Notes: generated from the sequence alone by a model not told the origin. A stretch of 34,756 nucleotides of DNA from Rhodopirellula sp. (GCA_024644085.1 JAHELS010000042.1:1-34756), one strand, 5' to 3'; positions 16,729-26,664 are shown, counted from the stretch's first letter. A program made the numbers and translations.

Positions 16729-18126
16729 ATGTTTGAAAAGCTGCGCATCATTTTTTCGATTCCCGAACTTCGCAAGAAGGTGATGCTGACCATCGGTCTG
16801 CTGGCGGTCTATCGCATCGGGTTTCATATCCCGCTGCCGATGATTGCCACGAACCTCGCGGACACCGGTGGCACTGCCTCGGAGTTTTTCGAGAAGATCA
16901 CGGTCTTTGCTGCCAGCGATCTGCGCCAGGCGACGATCTTCGGGCTCGGAATCATGCCATACATTTCGGCCTCGATCATCTTCCAGCTCCTCGGCAGCGT
17001 TTGGAAACCGCTCGAGGAATTGAAGAAGGAAGGTGAAGCGGGACGCAAGAAGCTCAACGAATACACCCGGTATTTGACCGTCGCGATCTGTGTCGTGCAA
17101 AGCTACATGTACTTGAAGTTCATGTTGATGTCGGGGGGGCCGGCCGGTTACGGCAACATCAACCCCAATTTCCTTAATGCGGACGCCACCGGTCTCTATT
17201 TCGGTTGGCAAGTCGTTGCCGTGTTGGTGATGACCTGCGGAACGGTCTTTCTGATGTGGTTGGGGGAACAGATTGACGAGTACGGGATCGGCAATGGAAT
17301 CAGCCTTCTGATCATGGCTGGAATTCTGGCCCAGATGCCCAAGGCGTTGTACGAGCTGATCCGCAACATGAAGACAGAGTTGACCGGTCTAAGTCGCGGT
17401 CAGATCGGGATCGAAACACTCGTGTTACTGGTCGTATTATTTGTCGGCGTTGTCTTTGGGGTGGTGTTTATCACCCTCGGACAACGGAAGATCCCGACCC
17501 AATCGGCCAAGTTCACCCGTGGTCGCCGCGTCTACGGGGGTACCCGCCAGCACTTGCCGCTGAGAATCAACCAGGCTGGTGTGATGCCGATCATTTTTGC
17601 CAGCAGTCTATTGATGATCCCCGGCATGTTGATGGCCGGGTTGGCAAGCTACGCGGGCAGCGAGAGCATCCTGTTCAAGCCGCTCAACCTGATCGGGTTG
17701 ACGATGAACGATCAGGCATCGTTTATTTTCAATCTGCTTTATGTCGCGCTGATCTTCTTTTTCTGTTACTTCTGGACGGCGATCACGTTCAATCCGAAAG
17801 AGATGTCCGACAATCTGCGCGACAGCGGCACGTTCATTCCTGGCTACCGGCCAGGCAAGCGGACGACCGACTACCTTGAAAAAGTGATGGTGCGGATCAC
17901 GTACGTTGGCGCCGCTTTCTTGTCGGTGGTTGCGATTGTACCCACGGTCGTTTACGGATCGCTCGGCGTTCCCTATTCCATCGCTGGTTTTTACGGAGGT
18001 ACGGGTTTGCTGATTGCTGTCAGCGTTGCTTTTGACCTCGTTCAAAAAATCGACAGTCACCTCGTGATGCGGAACTATCGCGGCTTGCTTGAAGGCGCCG
18101 GTGGTGGCGTTTCACCGGTCGTCTGA
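16729..18126 (+). CDS. secY: Sec translocase channel subunit SecY
   Basis: The 465-residue inner-membrane protein has ten hydrophobic segments typical of SecY, the channel of the general secretion pathway. Signatures include YRIGFHIPLP after TM1, GIMPYISASIIFQLL in TM2, GNGISLLIMAGI around TM4, and the cytosolic loop QRKIPTQSAKF. TM10 and the C-terminal RNYRGLLEGA are also conserved. Its place after L15 is the canonical spc order. The signal-peptide-bearing proteins in this window are its expected clients. Confidence 0.97.
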   Translation: MFEKLRIIFSIPELRKKVMLTIGLLAVYRIGFHIPLPMIATNLADTGGTASEFFEKITVFAASDLRQATIFGLGIMPYISASIIFQLLGSVWKPLEELKKEGEAGRKKLNEYTRYLTVAICVVQSYMYLKFMLMSGGPAGYGNINPNFLNADATGLYFGWQVVAVLVMTCGTVFLMWLGEQIDEYGIGNGISLLIMAGILAQMPKALYELIRNMKTELTGLSRGQIGIETLVLLVVLFVGVVFGVVFITLGQRKIPTQSAKFTRGRRVYGGTRQHLPLRINQAGVMPIIFASSLLMIPGMLMAGLASYAGSESILFKPLNLIGLTMNDQASFIFNLLYVALIFFFCYFWTAITFNPKEMSDNLRDSGTFIPGYRPGKRTTDYLEKVMVRITYVGAAFLSVVAIVPTVVYGSLGVPYSIAGFYGGTGLLIAVSVAFDLVQKIDSHLVMRNYRGLLEGAGGGVSPVV

Positions 18127-18244
18127 CCAGGCGAGATTTGGACCGCATCGGGCGAGTTGTCGCATTCGTGTCGCCCCCGATGGCGTCTATGTGTGGCGAG
18201 ACACCTGATTAATAGCTCCAGTTCCCACGCGCCAAGCTGCAGGC

Positions 18245-18814
18245 ATGCGAATCGTTTTCATCGGACCGCCCGGAGCCGGCAAGGGCACCCAATGCAAACG
18301 GCTGACCGAGTACTTGTCGATTCCGCATCTTTCAACCGGCGAGATGCTGCGCAGCACGCGATCGGATTCCGCAATCGGAAAACTCGTCGGCAGTTTTATC
18401 GAGTGTGGCCGACTCGTTCCCGATTACCTGGTGATGCCGATCCTGACCAAGCGACTGGCTGAGCCGGATTGCGCCGATGGATGTTTGCTCGACGGATTTC
18501 CGCGAACCGTCAACCAGGCCCGGGAATTGGATGCATTCTTGCTTGAACAGGGACATCAACTCGACCTGGTGCTGCATCTCGAGGCTGATTCTCAGGAATT
18601 GGTTGCCAGGCTGCTCAAGCGAGCGGAGATCGAGAATCGCGCAGACGATACCGCTGAGACGATTGCGGCCCGATTACAGGTGTTTGAAACCGAGACTGCT
18701 CCGGTACTCGACTATTACCTGGGACGGGGAATCGTGGAGCGTATCGACGCCGTGCAGACGCCCGATCAGGTCTTTTCGGCGATCCGCAGAGCGGTCGATT
18801 CACGCAGGAAGTAG
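18245..18814 (+). CDS. adk: Adenylate kinase, short form
   Basis: Adenylate kinase interconverts ATP + AMP and 2 ADP. The P-loop GPPGAGKGT lies at residues 7-15, followed by LSTGEMLR (AMP site) and LLDGFPRTVNQA, which identify the family. The 189-residue length and the short segment after LLKRAEIENRADD indicate the form without the zinc-binding LID insertion. It follows secY by 118 bp, the usual position, but neither map nor infA follows. Confidence 0.95.
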   Translation: MRIVFIGPPGAGKGTQCKRLTEYLSIPHLSTGEMLRSTRSDSAIGKLVGSFIECGRLVPDYLVMPILTKRLAEPDCADGCLLDGFPRTVNQARELDAFLLEQGHQLDLVLHLEADSQELVARLLKRAEIENRADDTAETIAARLQVFETETAPVLDYYLGRGIVERIDAVQTPDQVFSAIRRAVDSRRK

Positions 18815-18967
18815 GCCGCTGGTCCCGATCGTCACTCGCCACCGCACCGAGGGCGGTCATACAATGGGCGCAGCGAATCTGGGTGTCCGCTTTCGAGCGG
18901 TGAATTTACATCCGTGGCGCCGAGGTTCGCGTGCGAATGGAATTTTTCTCCAACATTGGGTTCAATC

Positions 18968-21900
18968 GTGGCTCAACAACCATCGATCTGCCGATTCTCG
19001 TTGCTTCCGGTCGTTTTGACGCTGTTGATCACTGCATCGCCGGTGTGGGCCCAGGGTTTCTTGCGACCGATGCCCGGCGCGGCGTCGGGTCGTTTTATCG
19101 AAGCTCCGCGCAGCCATCAGCAACAGTTGCGTGAGGCAGAGCGGGCGATCGAAGAGGAACGCTTCAGCGATGCGGTTGTGCGTTTAGGAGATTTGTTGGC
19201 GATCGAGAATGAAAATCTCGACGAACTTGACCTGGCGGGCCAGGATTTCTTCTTGGAAATCAATGACTCGCGGGGTGCGGGTGTACCGGTCACGCGCGGT
19301 CTCTTTCGCACCGCTCGTGAAATGATCGCGAATCTTCCTGATTCAGCATTGGAAACGTATGAGTTGCGTTACGGGCCGCTGGCAAGAAGACTGCTCAACG
19401 AGGCCGCTGGGGGACGTGATTGGTCGAAGGCGCGCGACGTACGGCGCAAGTACTTCCACACCAAGGCTGGCTTTGAGGCTTCGTTTCTACTGGCCCAGAA
19501 CGCGATGTACGGCGGGCATGCGCTGTCCGCTTCGCTGCTGCTTGATGATGTCGTAAAGTCGACGCGCGCGGTCCAGCACTTAGGTTCCGGCGTGGTGGTG
19601 CTGCATGCGTCGGCGATGAAACTTGCCGGGCGAGATGTTTCCTCGGTCGATTCTCCGCGCGCGGGTGAGGTCGAAGTGGGCGGCGCATCGACGCCCTGGC
19701 CCGAGCCGGGTGAACTTGATTCGTGGCTCGAGCAGCGGGTTGGTCGTCTGGACGGTTTTGCTCGCGGCGAGTCTTGGGACTACCCGATCTTTGGCTCCCG
19801 GCCCGATCGAAACAACGCTGATTCCGGCCAGATGCCACTTTCAAATTTACGTTGGATGCTCGACACCACCGCCTCTCCGCGGCAGGAACGGACAGTTCGC
19901 AAGGCGGCCGAGGAGTTACTGACCAGCGGCAAACTACCCCCGCCAAGCTGGATCCCACTTCGAGTCGGGGACCAGCTTCTCATGCGCACGACCGAGCGGC
20001 TTGTCGGGGTCGACTACCGGACCGGCAAGCGAGTCTGGATTTACCCATGGGAGGGGACGTACGAATTGTTCGACGAGGAAGAAGCCGCATTGGACGCGTT
20101 GGGCGGGCGAAGCGAACAGGCCGACCTGTTGACACAGCGGGTTTGGAACGATGTGCCGTACGGGCAAATCTCGAGCGACGGCGAGCGTGTTTATTTGCTC
20201 GATGATTTGCGCGAAGTCGAGATGGCGAGGTTCAGTCCCATGATCAATCTGCGCGGGACGCGACCGGCTGACACTGGTTCTAACACGCTTGTCGCACTGG
20301 AATTGGAAACGGAGGGTAAGTTGCTTTGGCGGATCGGCACCGGGTCCGACGATGACACGAGTTTGTCCAACGCGTTTTTCCTTGGACCTCCGTTGCCGCT
20401 TGATGGTCGACTTTACGTGATGGCTGAGATCGCAGGCGACATCAATCTTTGTTGTCTCGATCCGGACACCGGCAAAGAGCTTTGGCGGCAACAATTGGTC
20501 GCTGTTGAATCGACCGGTATCGACGGCGATCCCATTCGACGTGTTGCCGGTGCGATGCCAACTTACCATGAGGGTGTCCTGATTTGCCCAACCGGGGTTG
20601 GCGCGATCGTCGCGTTGGACCTCAGCGACCGAATGTTGCGTTGGGGTGTGAATTACGAACGCAACGCGGAAATGATTCGCAGTGTCAGCGGCCGTGGACG
20701 CGGGCTCGAAGCGAGCCAACTCATGCAACGCTGGTTCTCCGGTGCTGCCGTCGCCCAAGGCGGCGCGGTGTTGGTCACCCCGATCGAGGCGGACCGGCTG
20801 ATGGGGCTCGAGTTGTTGACCGGAAAAAGTCTATTCCCGCAAAAGAATCGGGTGCACATGCGGTACCTGGCGGGGATACGCGGCGATCGGTTTTTCACGG
20901 TCGGCGCGAACCAGGTGCGTGCTTTCGATTTGAACAATGGAGTCTCGGTCTGGACCACGCCGCGTGACATGCTCGCGTCGGGCGAATTGATTTCCGGCTA
21001 CGGACTCTTTGGCGACGGCGAATATCTGGTTCCGACGACCTCAGATCAAATCGTTCGAATTTCACTCGAGGATGGGACCGTCATCGAACGCCGCACAACG
21101 CGTTATCCGCTGGGGAACCTGATCGCGGTGGACGGCGAGATCATCACGCAAAGTCCAACATCGTTGGCCGTCGCATTCGGCGAGTCGACTCTTGAACCGA
21201 TTGTCAATCGGATGCTTGAGCGTGATCCGGATGATTTCGAGGCGTTGGTCCGTAAATCCGAATTGCTGATCCAGCGCGAGAAGCGAGACGAGGCCCTCGA
21301 TCTGCTGGCGCGCGCCCGCGACATGCAGCCGGACAATGACGAGGTCCGCATGCTCAGCGTATCGGCGATGCTTGGAAAACTGCGCGACAGCGGTTCGCTC
21401 GACGATGCATTGATTCAGACGCTGGACCATCTCATCGATCGGCCGGCACAGCGAGTCGAACTGTTGTCGCTGAATATCCGTTCGGCGATGCAGGAAAAAC
21501 AGTACGAAGCTGCGGCGCGTCGTTTGATCGATCTTTCGTCGTTGATCGTAACCGAGCCGTTGCTGGAGTCATCGGCCGATGATGTGCTCAATGACGCGGG
21601 CCGCCAATGCTCGCTCGACAGCTGGCTGGCCGCTCGCGTCGCGGACGTCGCCTCGATGGCGAGTGAAAGCGAATTGGAGGTGATCAACGAATTGCTTCGC
21701 AATGAGAACGCCTCGCGCGCGCAAGGGTCGACTAACTTGTTGAAACGCATCGTCCGTCATTTCGGCGCACTCCAGGGCGTGGATCCGCTTCGCCGTGAAC
21801 TGGCGTTTCGTTTGCAAGCTGACGAAGCGTATCTGGATTTGGAACGGCTTGCCCTTGGTTCACAGATTCCGTCCCCGGACGTTTTGGACCAATTGCCCCC

Positions 21901-23545
21901 CAACCGTCTGATGATGCTAGCCGAAGCGTACGCGTATGGCGCGATGCACCACGACGCGATCCGCGTACTCGATGTCCTCGACGCGAAGGGCGACGCGGAA
22001 CAAGTGACTCGATCCGGCGAGTTACGAAAGGTCGCGACTTCGCGAATTACATCCCACCAATGGCCTGATACCGTCGCGTTGGACTGGGAGTCGCGCGATG
22101 CTCGGATAAGAACAACCACAACGACTCACCGCGTCTCCGAGACGCAGGTGTTGGCTGGGAATCAGTTTGAAGGGTGGCGTTTGGTCAGTGACAGTACCAG
22201 CCCGCTGGCGATGCGAGATCCGACGGGATTGCTCCGACGGATTCCGATGGAAGGTACGCGAATCGACGACATGGACAAAGAAGCACAGATTTGCGGCGGC
22301 GTGATGGTGGTTGTGATGCCAAACGGATTGATTGGTATCGACATGTACCACCTGCTGCGTGGGGACGGTGAATCGATTCTTTGGCGCCGAGGACTCAGCG
22401 GCGACGGGGGCCCCGTTGCCAAGCGGCGAAGCACAATGACGCCGTTTGACGACCAAGTCGTTCGTTACTATATCTCGTCGAGTACCGCGTCGAATGTGAT
22501 TCCGGAGTTCAAGCTGGGACCGGTGATGGGCGATCGCGTGCTGCTGCTCCAGGGCGGCGATCTCCTGGCGATCGATTTGTTCACCGCGGAAACACTTTGG
22601 CGGAATTCCGCGGCACCCAAGAGCGGCGCGGTCCTGTGCGATGGCGAGCGTGTCGCCGTGGTTTCACCGGCAACGGGCGAACTCGTCTTCTTCGACCTGC
22701 TCGATGGCCGCAAACTCGAATCTAAAAAATGGGAACACGGCGAAGTCTGGGAATCCGCCGGAACGAACGTCTTGTGTTATTCCGATACCGATGAGAAGCG
22801 GAAGTATGAGCTGAAGCTGGTCAACGCGTTTAACGGCGACGTCATCCTCCGCCGCGAGACCTTCTCGGCAAATCGGTCCAACACCGAAGCGAAATTGCCC
22901 TCGGCTTATGGCCGAGTTATCGAGGCTCGATACCTGGCGTTGATGAACAATGAGGGCGGGGCGGCGGTTTGGGACTTGATGCAAGGTCGCGAGATCGGTG
23001 CGCCGGAAGTCCCCGTTTATGCAAACCTACAGGGACTGCAGACAACCCTGTTGGACGGGAAAATCGTGCTGATGCCCAAACGCCGGATTGAACGTCCACG
23101 CACTCCCCAGACACAGCAGTTGCAGACCACGGACGGCTCTTTCCATCGAACCGTTCACGGCGTGCACGCGGTTTCGCTCGAAAACGGCGAAGTGCAATGG
23201 GGCCACCAGTTTAAAAAACCCTGGGGCTGCACGCTGACTCAGCCAAGCGAGACCCCAATTCTCGTGTTAACACGCAGCCCGTTCTCTTACTCGACAACCA
23301 GCCGCCGGAAGACTCTTGATGTCCTTGCTCTCGACGTTCGCGACGGGAAGGAACTCAAGCGTTTCGAAGGAAAAGAAATTCGTAGCACTAACAACGAGCT
23401 GGAAACGCGGTTGACGGTTCAACCCGCGGTGTCGAGGGTGATCGCTCAGGTCGGGACGGAGCTGCTGACCTACCGATTCGGTGAAACCGACGACGAGGTC
23501 GAAGAAGGCGCCGAAGCGGAAGAAAAGAAAGACCCCGTGCCGTGA
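18968..23545 (+). CDS. Exported PQQ-propeller/TPR/PQQ-propeller protein
   Basis: The GTG at 18968 gives 1525 residues starting with a good signal peptide (hydrophobic run then SPVWAQ); a GTG at 18914 adds 18 unlikely residues. An N-terminal helical region with tetratricopeptide-like phrases (LREAERAIEEERFSDAVVRLGDLL) comes first. A first PQQ-like propeller follows (about residues 330-745), with blade signatures such as TGKRVWIYPWEG and TGKELWRQQLV. Next is a TPR-like helical part (about 750-1030) with DPDDFEALVRKSELLIQ. A second PQQ-like propeller runs from about 1040 to 1505. The blades lack evident PQQ/Ca ligands, so a scaffold or binding role is more likely than a dehydrogenase. The C-terminus is strongly acidic (EVEEGAEAEEKKD). 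It resembles the outer-membrane propeller BamB only in general design. Probably periplasmic. Confidence 0.82.
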   Translation: MAQQPSICRFSLLPVVLTLLITASPVWAQGFLRPMPGAASGRFIEAPRSHQQQLREAERAIEEERFSDAVVRLGDLLAIENENLDELDLAGQDFFLEINDSRGAGVPVTRGLFRTAREMIANLPDSALETYELRYGPLARRLLNEAAGGRDWSKARDVRRKYFHTKAGFEASFLLAQNAMYGGHALSASLLLDDVVKSTRAVQHLGSGVVVLHASAMKLAGRDVSSVDSPRAGEVEVGGASTPWPEPGELDSWLEQRVGRLDGFARGESWDYPIFGSRPDRNNADSGQMPLSNLRWMLDTTASPRQERTVRKAAEELLTSGKLPPPSWIPLRVGDQLLMRTTERLVGVDYRTGKRVWIYPWEGTYELFDEEEAALDALGGRSEQADLLTQRVWNDVPYGQISSDGERVYLLDDLREVEMARFSPMINLRGTRPADTGSNTLVALELETEGKLLWRIGTGSDDDTSLSNAFFLGPPLPLDGRLYVMAEIAGDINLCCLDPDTGKELWRQQLVAVESTGIDGDPIRRVAGAMPTYHEGVLICPTGVGAIVALDLSDRMLRWGVNYERNAEMIRSVSGRGRGLEASQLMQRWFSGAAVAQGGAVLVTPIEADRLMGLELLTGKSLFPQKNRVHMRYLAGIRGDRFFTVGANQVRAFDLNNGVSVWTTPRDMLASGELISGYGLFGDGEYLVPTTSDQIVRISLEDGTVIERRTTRYPLGNLIAVDGEIITQSPTSLAVAFGESTLEPIVNRMLERDPDDFEALVRKSELLIQREKRDEALDLLARARDMQPDNDEVRMLSVSAMLGKLRDSGSLDDALIQTLDHLIDRPAQRVELLSLNIRSAMQEKQYEAAARRLIDLSSLIVTEPLLESSADDVLNDAGRQCSLDSWLAARVADVASMASESELEVINELLRNENASRAQGSTNLLKRIVRHFGALQGVDPLRRELAFRLQADEAYLDLERLALGSQIPSPDVLDQLPPNRLMMLAEAYAYGAMHHDAIRVLDVLDAKGDAEQVTRSGELRKVATSRITSHQWPDTVALDWESRDARIRTTTTTHRVSETQVLAGNQFEGWRLVSDSTSPLAMRDPTGLLRRIPMEGTRIDDMDKEAQICGGVMVVVMPNGLIGIDMYHLLRGDGESILWRRGLSGDGGPVAKRRSTMTPFDDQVVRYYISSSTASNVIPEFKLGPVMGDRVLLLQGGDLLAIDLFTAETLWRNSAAPKSGAVLCDGERVAVVSPATGELVFFDLLDGRKLESKKWEHGEVWESAGTNVLCYSDTDEKRKYELKLVNAFNGDVILRRETFSANRSNTEAKLPSAYGRVIEARYLALMNNEGGAAVWDLMQGREIGAPEVPVYANLQGLQTTLLDGKIVLMPKRRIERPRTPQTQQLQTTDGSFHRTVHGVHAVSLENGEVQWGHQFKKPWGCTLTQPSETPILVLTRSPFSYSTTSRRKTLDVLALDVRDGKELKRFEGKEIRSTNNELETRLTVQPAVSRVIAQVGTELLTYRFGETDDEVEEGAEAEEKKDPVP

Positions 23546-23748
23546 GGGGGTGCTGTGACGCGCAGTGCAATTCAAGGTTCGCCGAATCCCTCGTGAACCG
23601 ATTCCGAATCCATTGGTTTCCCGGGATTTAGCGGGAATTGGACTCGTTTGACCAGACGTGTCCGGCCCTCTGCGATGTTCAGGTTAGTCGCCCAATGTTT
23701 GGTGCGACGCGAACAACCTCGACATATCGCCTCACGGAGGAAACGACA

Positions 23749-24141
23749 ATGGCCAAGTTCTATGTCCAATGTGGCCCATTGAAAATCATTCTGACCGCGG
23801 ACTCCCCTTCACAGGCCGCTATTTCGGCCCTCGATCGGTTCCTCCAACCTCATTTGTGGATCTATGACGATGCCATGTTGAGCGAACAGGAATGCCGCGA
23901 TCATTTGATGCTCGAAGCTTTGATGCATCTCGATCCGACTCTCCGTATCAGCGAACGGGGATTTGATGGGAGTGACGCGATGCAGATTGGTACGCCCGAC
24001 GCAATCGATCAATGGCACTCTTTGATGGTCGGCATGCGTCGATTGTTCATCGAAGCTGGGTTGGGGCATCGCACCGTGGTGGAAGTCGCCCAGACATCTC
24101 CGCAAGTGCAGTCAGTCCAATCGCCCAGGTTGCCTCGCTAG
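23749..24141 (+). CDS. Hypothetical protein, 130 residues
   Basis: The ATG at 23749 is preceded by CGGAGG 8 nt upstream, one of the best SD sites in the window, and is chosen over the upstream in-frame start at 23638. The protein starts MAKFYVQCGPLKIILTADSP and reads as a small soluble alpha/beta protein with a Ser/Gln/Pro-rich end. No signal peptide, membrane segment or known motif is seen. Similar short proteins beginning FYVQCGP are, to my recollection, present in planctomycetes, but no function is known. It may be a cytosolic modifier. It is convergent with the S41 protease gene. Confidence 0.72.
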   Translation: MAKFYVQCGPLKIILTADSPSQAAISALDRFLQPHLWIYDDAMLSEQECRDHLMLEALMHLDPTLRISERGFDGSDAMQIGTPDAIDQWHSLMVGMRRLFIEAGLGHRTVVEVAQTSPQVQSVQSPRLPR

Positions 24142-24458
24142 AGTGTTGCTCAGACGGCTGTCGCGATCTGGCTCGTTTGTCCCAAGCGACGATGCGACGG
24201 CAACTTCGTGTGAATCACTTGCATGCGCTGCGTGCTTTTTAAACCTGCTGGATCGCGTGACGAAGCGAATCTGTCGTAACCGGTAACTGGTCGCAGCGAA
24301 ACTCTTCTAGAGTTTCGGCCGGCAACGGCAGGCCGAAAGTCTTGACGACTTTCGCTACGGATGCACCGCCGCCGCGAATTAAAAAGAGAGGTGCGGGCCG
24401 CAAATAAAGGCTTATTGTACGGTCCCGCCCCCAATGAATACGGCACGGCGAACGTTGT
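24142..24458. other. Convergent intergenic region
   Basis: This 317-bp gap lies between two convergent genes. It holds the 62-nt double-hairpin palindrome, which could act as a two-way transcription barrier. No coding frame is convincing. Confidence 0.6.
24295..24356. repeat. 62-nt BIME-like palindromic element
   Basis: The element reads almost the same on both strands. It consists of hairpin A (24297-24317; arms CGAAACTC / GAGTTTCG, loop TTCTA), a central GC-rich spacer, and hairpin C (24334-24354; arms CGAAAGTC / GACTTTCG, loop TTGAC). TTTCGGCC (24313-24320) and GGCCGAAA (24331-24338) form a competing central hairpin that uses one arm base block of each. Flanking AGC / GCT completes the symmetry. 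Confidence 0.85.
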
Positions 24459-26117
24459 CTACGGCCGCTGGCTGATCATCTCGCGAGACTCAAACTGTTC
24501 GACCGCTTTCTGCAGCACCGCGTCTTCGCGATCGAGCGTGATGTGTCCCTGGTTATCGGGGCGTGCGGCGATGTAGGTCGGATCGACTGGCACCGTGGGG
24601 ACAACTCCATTTCGCGAGATCGCTCGACCGCTGGGTGAATAGAATTTTGCGGTCGTCAGGCAAAGTCCGAACTTGGCCGTCTGCATCCGAAAAATCCCCT
24701 GCACGCTCCCTTTGCCGTAGCTCGTCTCGCCGACGATCACACCGCGACCGCTGTCGGCGATCGCGCCGGCAAAGATTTCGCTGGCGCTGGCGCTGTCGCG
24801 GTCGATCAGGACAGCGAGCGGGACATTCCAGGTGTTGGCCCGGTGGGCGATGTAGTCAAAATTCTCGCGGGCGTTTCGGCCACGTGTTGTCACGATGCGT
24901 CCCTTGCCGAGAAAACGATCGGCTACTTCGACGGCGGCCGAGAGCAATCCGCCCGGGTTGCTGCGTACATCGATGATCAGCGATCGCATCCCCTGCCGAT
25001 GCAAGTCCCACAGCGCCCGCTCGACATCACGAGTCGTGGTCTTTTGAAAGTTGGTAAGTCGCAGGTATCCCACCCGGTTTTCAACATCGACAAAGTGCAC
25101 ATTTTCGACACAGGGGACTTCGACGCGGCGTCTTTGTACTTTCATATCCCGGGGCGCGCCGTCGACGTCGAGGACCGTTAGCGCGACGTAAGTGTGCTCG
25201 GGTCCGCGAAGCAAGTCAGCGACGTGGTCGGGGTCGACTTCGGCGGTCAATGCGGATTCGACGCGAACGATCTTTTCGCCTGCGCGGATACCAGCTTCAG
25301 CGGCGGGACCCGAGTCAATCACCGACAAGATTTGCAGGCAATCGGTATCGGTTTTCAGCTCGATGCCCAAGCCCACGAAGTTGCCCTCGATATTCGAGAA
25401 CATTTCATCGAGTTGGCTTGGCGACAACAGGCGGGTGTAGGAGTCGAGCGTAGCCACCGTCCCGCTGAGATACTCGAGCACGGTCGCCGTCCCGGCGAGT
25501 CCAAGCTCGGCATGAGCAATGTCAGCGACGTAGTTCACGTTTGCTCGCAGATCGAAACGGGTCGCCGTGCTGCGGTGCTTCAGTTGGTGATGGATCGATT
25601 GACGAAACTTTTCAATGCGGGCCGGATCGACGTCTGGTAGCAAACGGTTGACGAACCTTTCCTCGGTCAGAGCCACCTCGAGAGCGGCCGTGCCGTGGAT
25701 CATGACGCGGGCCCAGTCGACCTCCTCAACATAATGCGTTTTGAGGTTGGCCAGGACTTCCGAGTACAGGTCGAGCGCCTCGGTGGCACCCATCGTCGTC
25801 AGCGACTGCAGAAAACTGTCGTCGTGGTAACGCCGATGGACATCGAAATGAAGGCGGCTGATGACCAACCGCTGGTAAAGCGTGGTGCTGGCGGGATAGT
25901 TGCGTGACTCGGTTTCGTAATGCCGTACGGCGTCACTCCAGGCGTGCAGCCGCTCGAATTCGAGACCCTTTTCGATCGCCGCCGCGTGGCCATCGACCGC
26001 CGTGTCCACAACCTGGCCCGCGACCATGTCCGTTGACACGAGCGTGAGCAGGGTTGCCGCAACCAAGGGCAGGGGGACGGAGCACGACACAACCCGAGCG
26101 ATGAAATCCATGCGCAA
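24459..26117 (-). CDS. S41 family C-terminal processing protease
   Basis: The 552-residue protein starts with a signal peptide (hydrophobic run to DMVAGQ). A roughly 200-residue helical N-terminal part precedes a PDZ domain (about residues 240-330; IEGNFVGLGIELKT, GIRAGEKIVRVE). The S41 core follows (about 340-520), with VGYLRLTNFQ, LIIDVRSNPGGLL and DRDSASASEIFAGAI. The motif spacing of E. coli Prc predicts Ser444 and Lys469 (in SYGKGS) as the catalytic dyad. It belongs to the CtpA/Prc group that trims exported proteins from their C-terminus. ATG 26117 and a second ATG at 26111 are both possible starts. Given so many exported proteins nearby, an envelope quality-control role is plausible. 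Confidence 0.9.
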   Translation of the reverse strand: MRMDFIARVVSCSVPLPLVAATLLTLVSTDMVAGQVVDTAVDGHAAAIEKGLEFERLHAWSDAVRHYETESRNYPASTTLYQRLVISRLHFDVHRRYHDDSFLQSLTTMGATEALDLYSEVLANLKTHYVEEVDWARVMIHGTAALEVALTEERFVNRLLPDVDPARIEKFRQSIHHQLKHRSTATRFDLRANVNYVADIAHAELGLAGTATVLEYLSGTVATLDSYTRLLSPSQLDEMFSNIEGNFVGLGIELKTDTDCLQILSVIDSGPAAEAGIRAGEKIVRVESALTAEVDPDHVADLLRGPEHTYVALTVLDVDGAPRDMKVQRRRVEVPCVENVHFVDVENRVGYLRLTNFQKTTTRDVERALWDLHRQGMRSLIIDVRSNPGGLLSAAVEVADRFLGKGRIVTTRGRNARENFDYIAHRANTWNVPLAVLIDRDSASASEIFAGAIADSGRGVIVGETSYGKGSVQGIFRMQTAKFGLCLTTAKFYSPSGRAISRNGVVPTVPVDPTYIAARPDNQGHITLDREDAVLQKAVEQFESREMISQRP

Positions 26118-26664
26118 AACATCCGCTGAGCATCAGAGGGAGGGCTCACAGGCGTTTGGGAGGTAACACCTGATCCATGGCCGTGCAAAGATGCTCAGAA
26201 CACTCGGCCAAGGGAATATAGGTCACAAACTGTGCCTGGTCAAAAAACCAATGCGTCGGTAATTCCGAAAACTGTGCGTGACCTGCGCAGCCCTAACTTA
26301 GCCAGGGCAGTAGGCACGGTTGTTCCGGTGATTCACTCCGATGACAACCAAAAACGTTGGCAGCAATGGAGTCGAACCTGGGTGAGTTTCACAAACAATG
26401 TTTCACCCTTTACCGATGCGCGTCCCGGCGCGAGATACGACAATGTATTGTCGTGGCGTCCAGGTTCACGATAGGCGGTGTCCACTTCCCGGGCAACTCT
26501 TTGCAGGAAGATAACGTTGACATGATCACGGCAAGATTTCTAACGTCCCCCATCACCGGTGAAATCCGCATGGTGGAAACGATCGGCACGGTTTTGCTGA
26601 TTGATATCGTTTGTTAGACAGGGAAGGTCACTCATGTAACGAGTTCCCGGGCGGACTCGAACGC
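26118..26664. other. Long divergent intergenic region
   Basis: This 547-bp region between the divergent S41 protease and lipase genes should hold both promoters. A hairpin GGGTGA (26380-26385) / TCACCC (26403-26408) is present. Two overlapping frames of about 80 residues lack any recognisable motif, SD or codon pattern and are not called. A stretch matching a tRNA T-loop on the minus strand (26372-26383) does not fit a tRNA fold. Confidence 0.5.

Noticed and set aside
23638..23748. Upstream start for the small hypothetical protein
   Set aside because: The ATG at 23749 has a strong, well-spaced CGGAGG, and the extra 37 residues are unremarkable.
26357..26400. Minus-strand match to a tRNA/tmRNA T-loop (GGTTCGACTCC)
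   Set aside because: The bases flanking the loop do not form the 5-bp T-stem, no acceptor or anticodon arm could be found, and no CCA-type end fits.
26232..26617. Two overlapping 80-86-residue plus-strand frames
   Set aside because: No SD, no motif, one starts within the other in a different phase, and the region is a divergent promoter gap.
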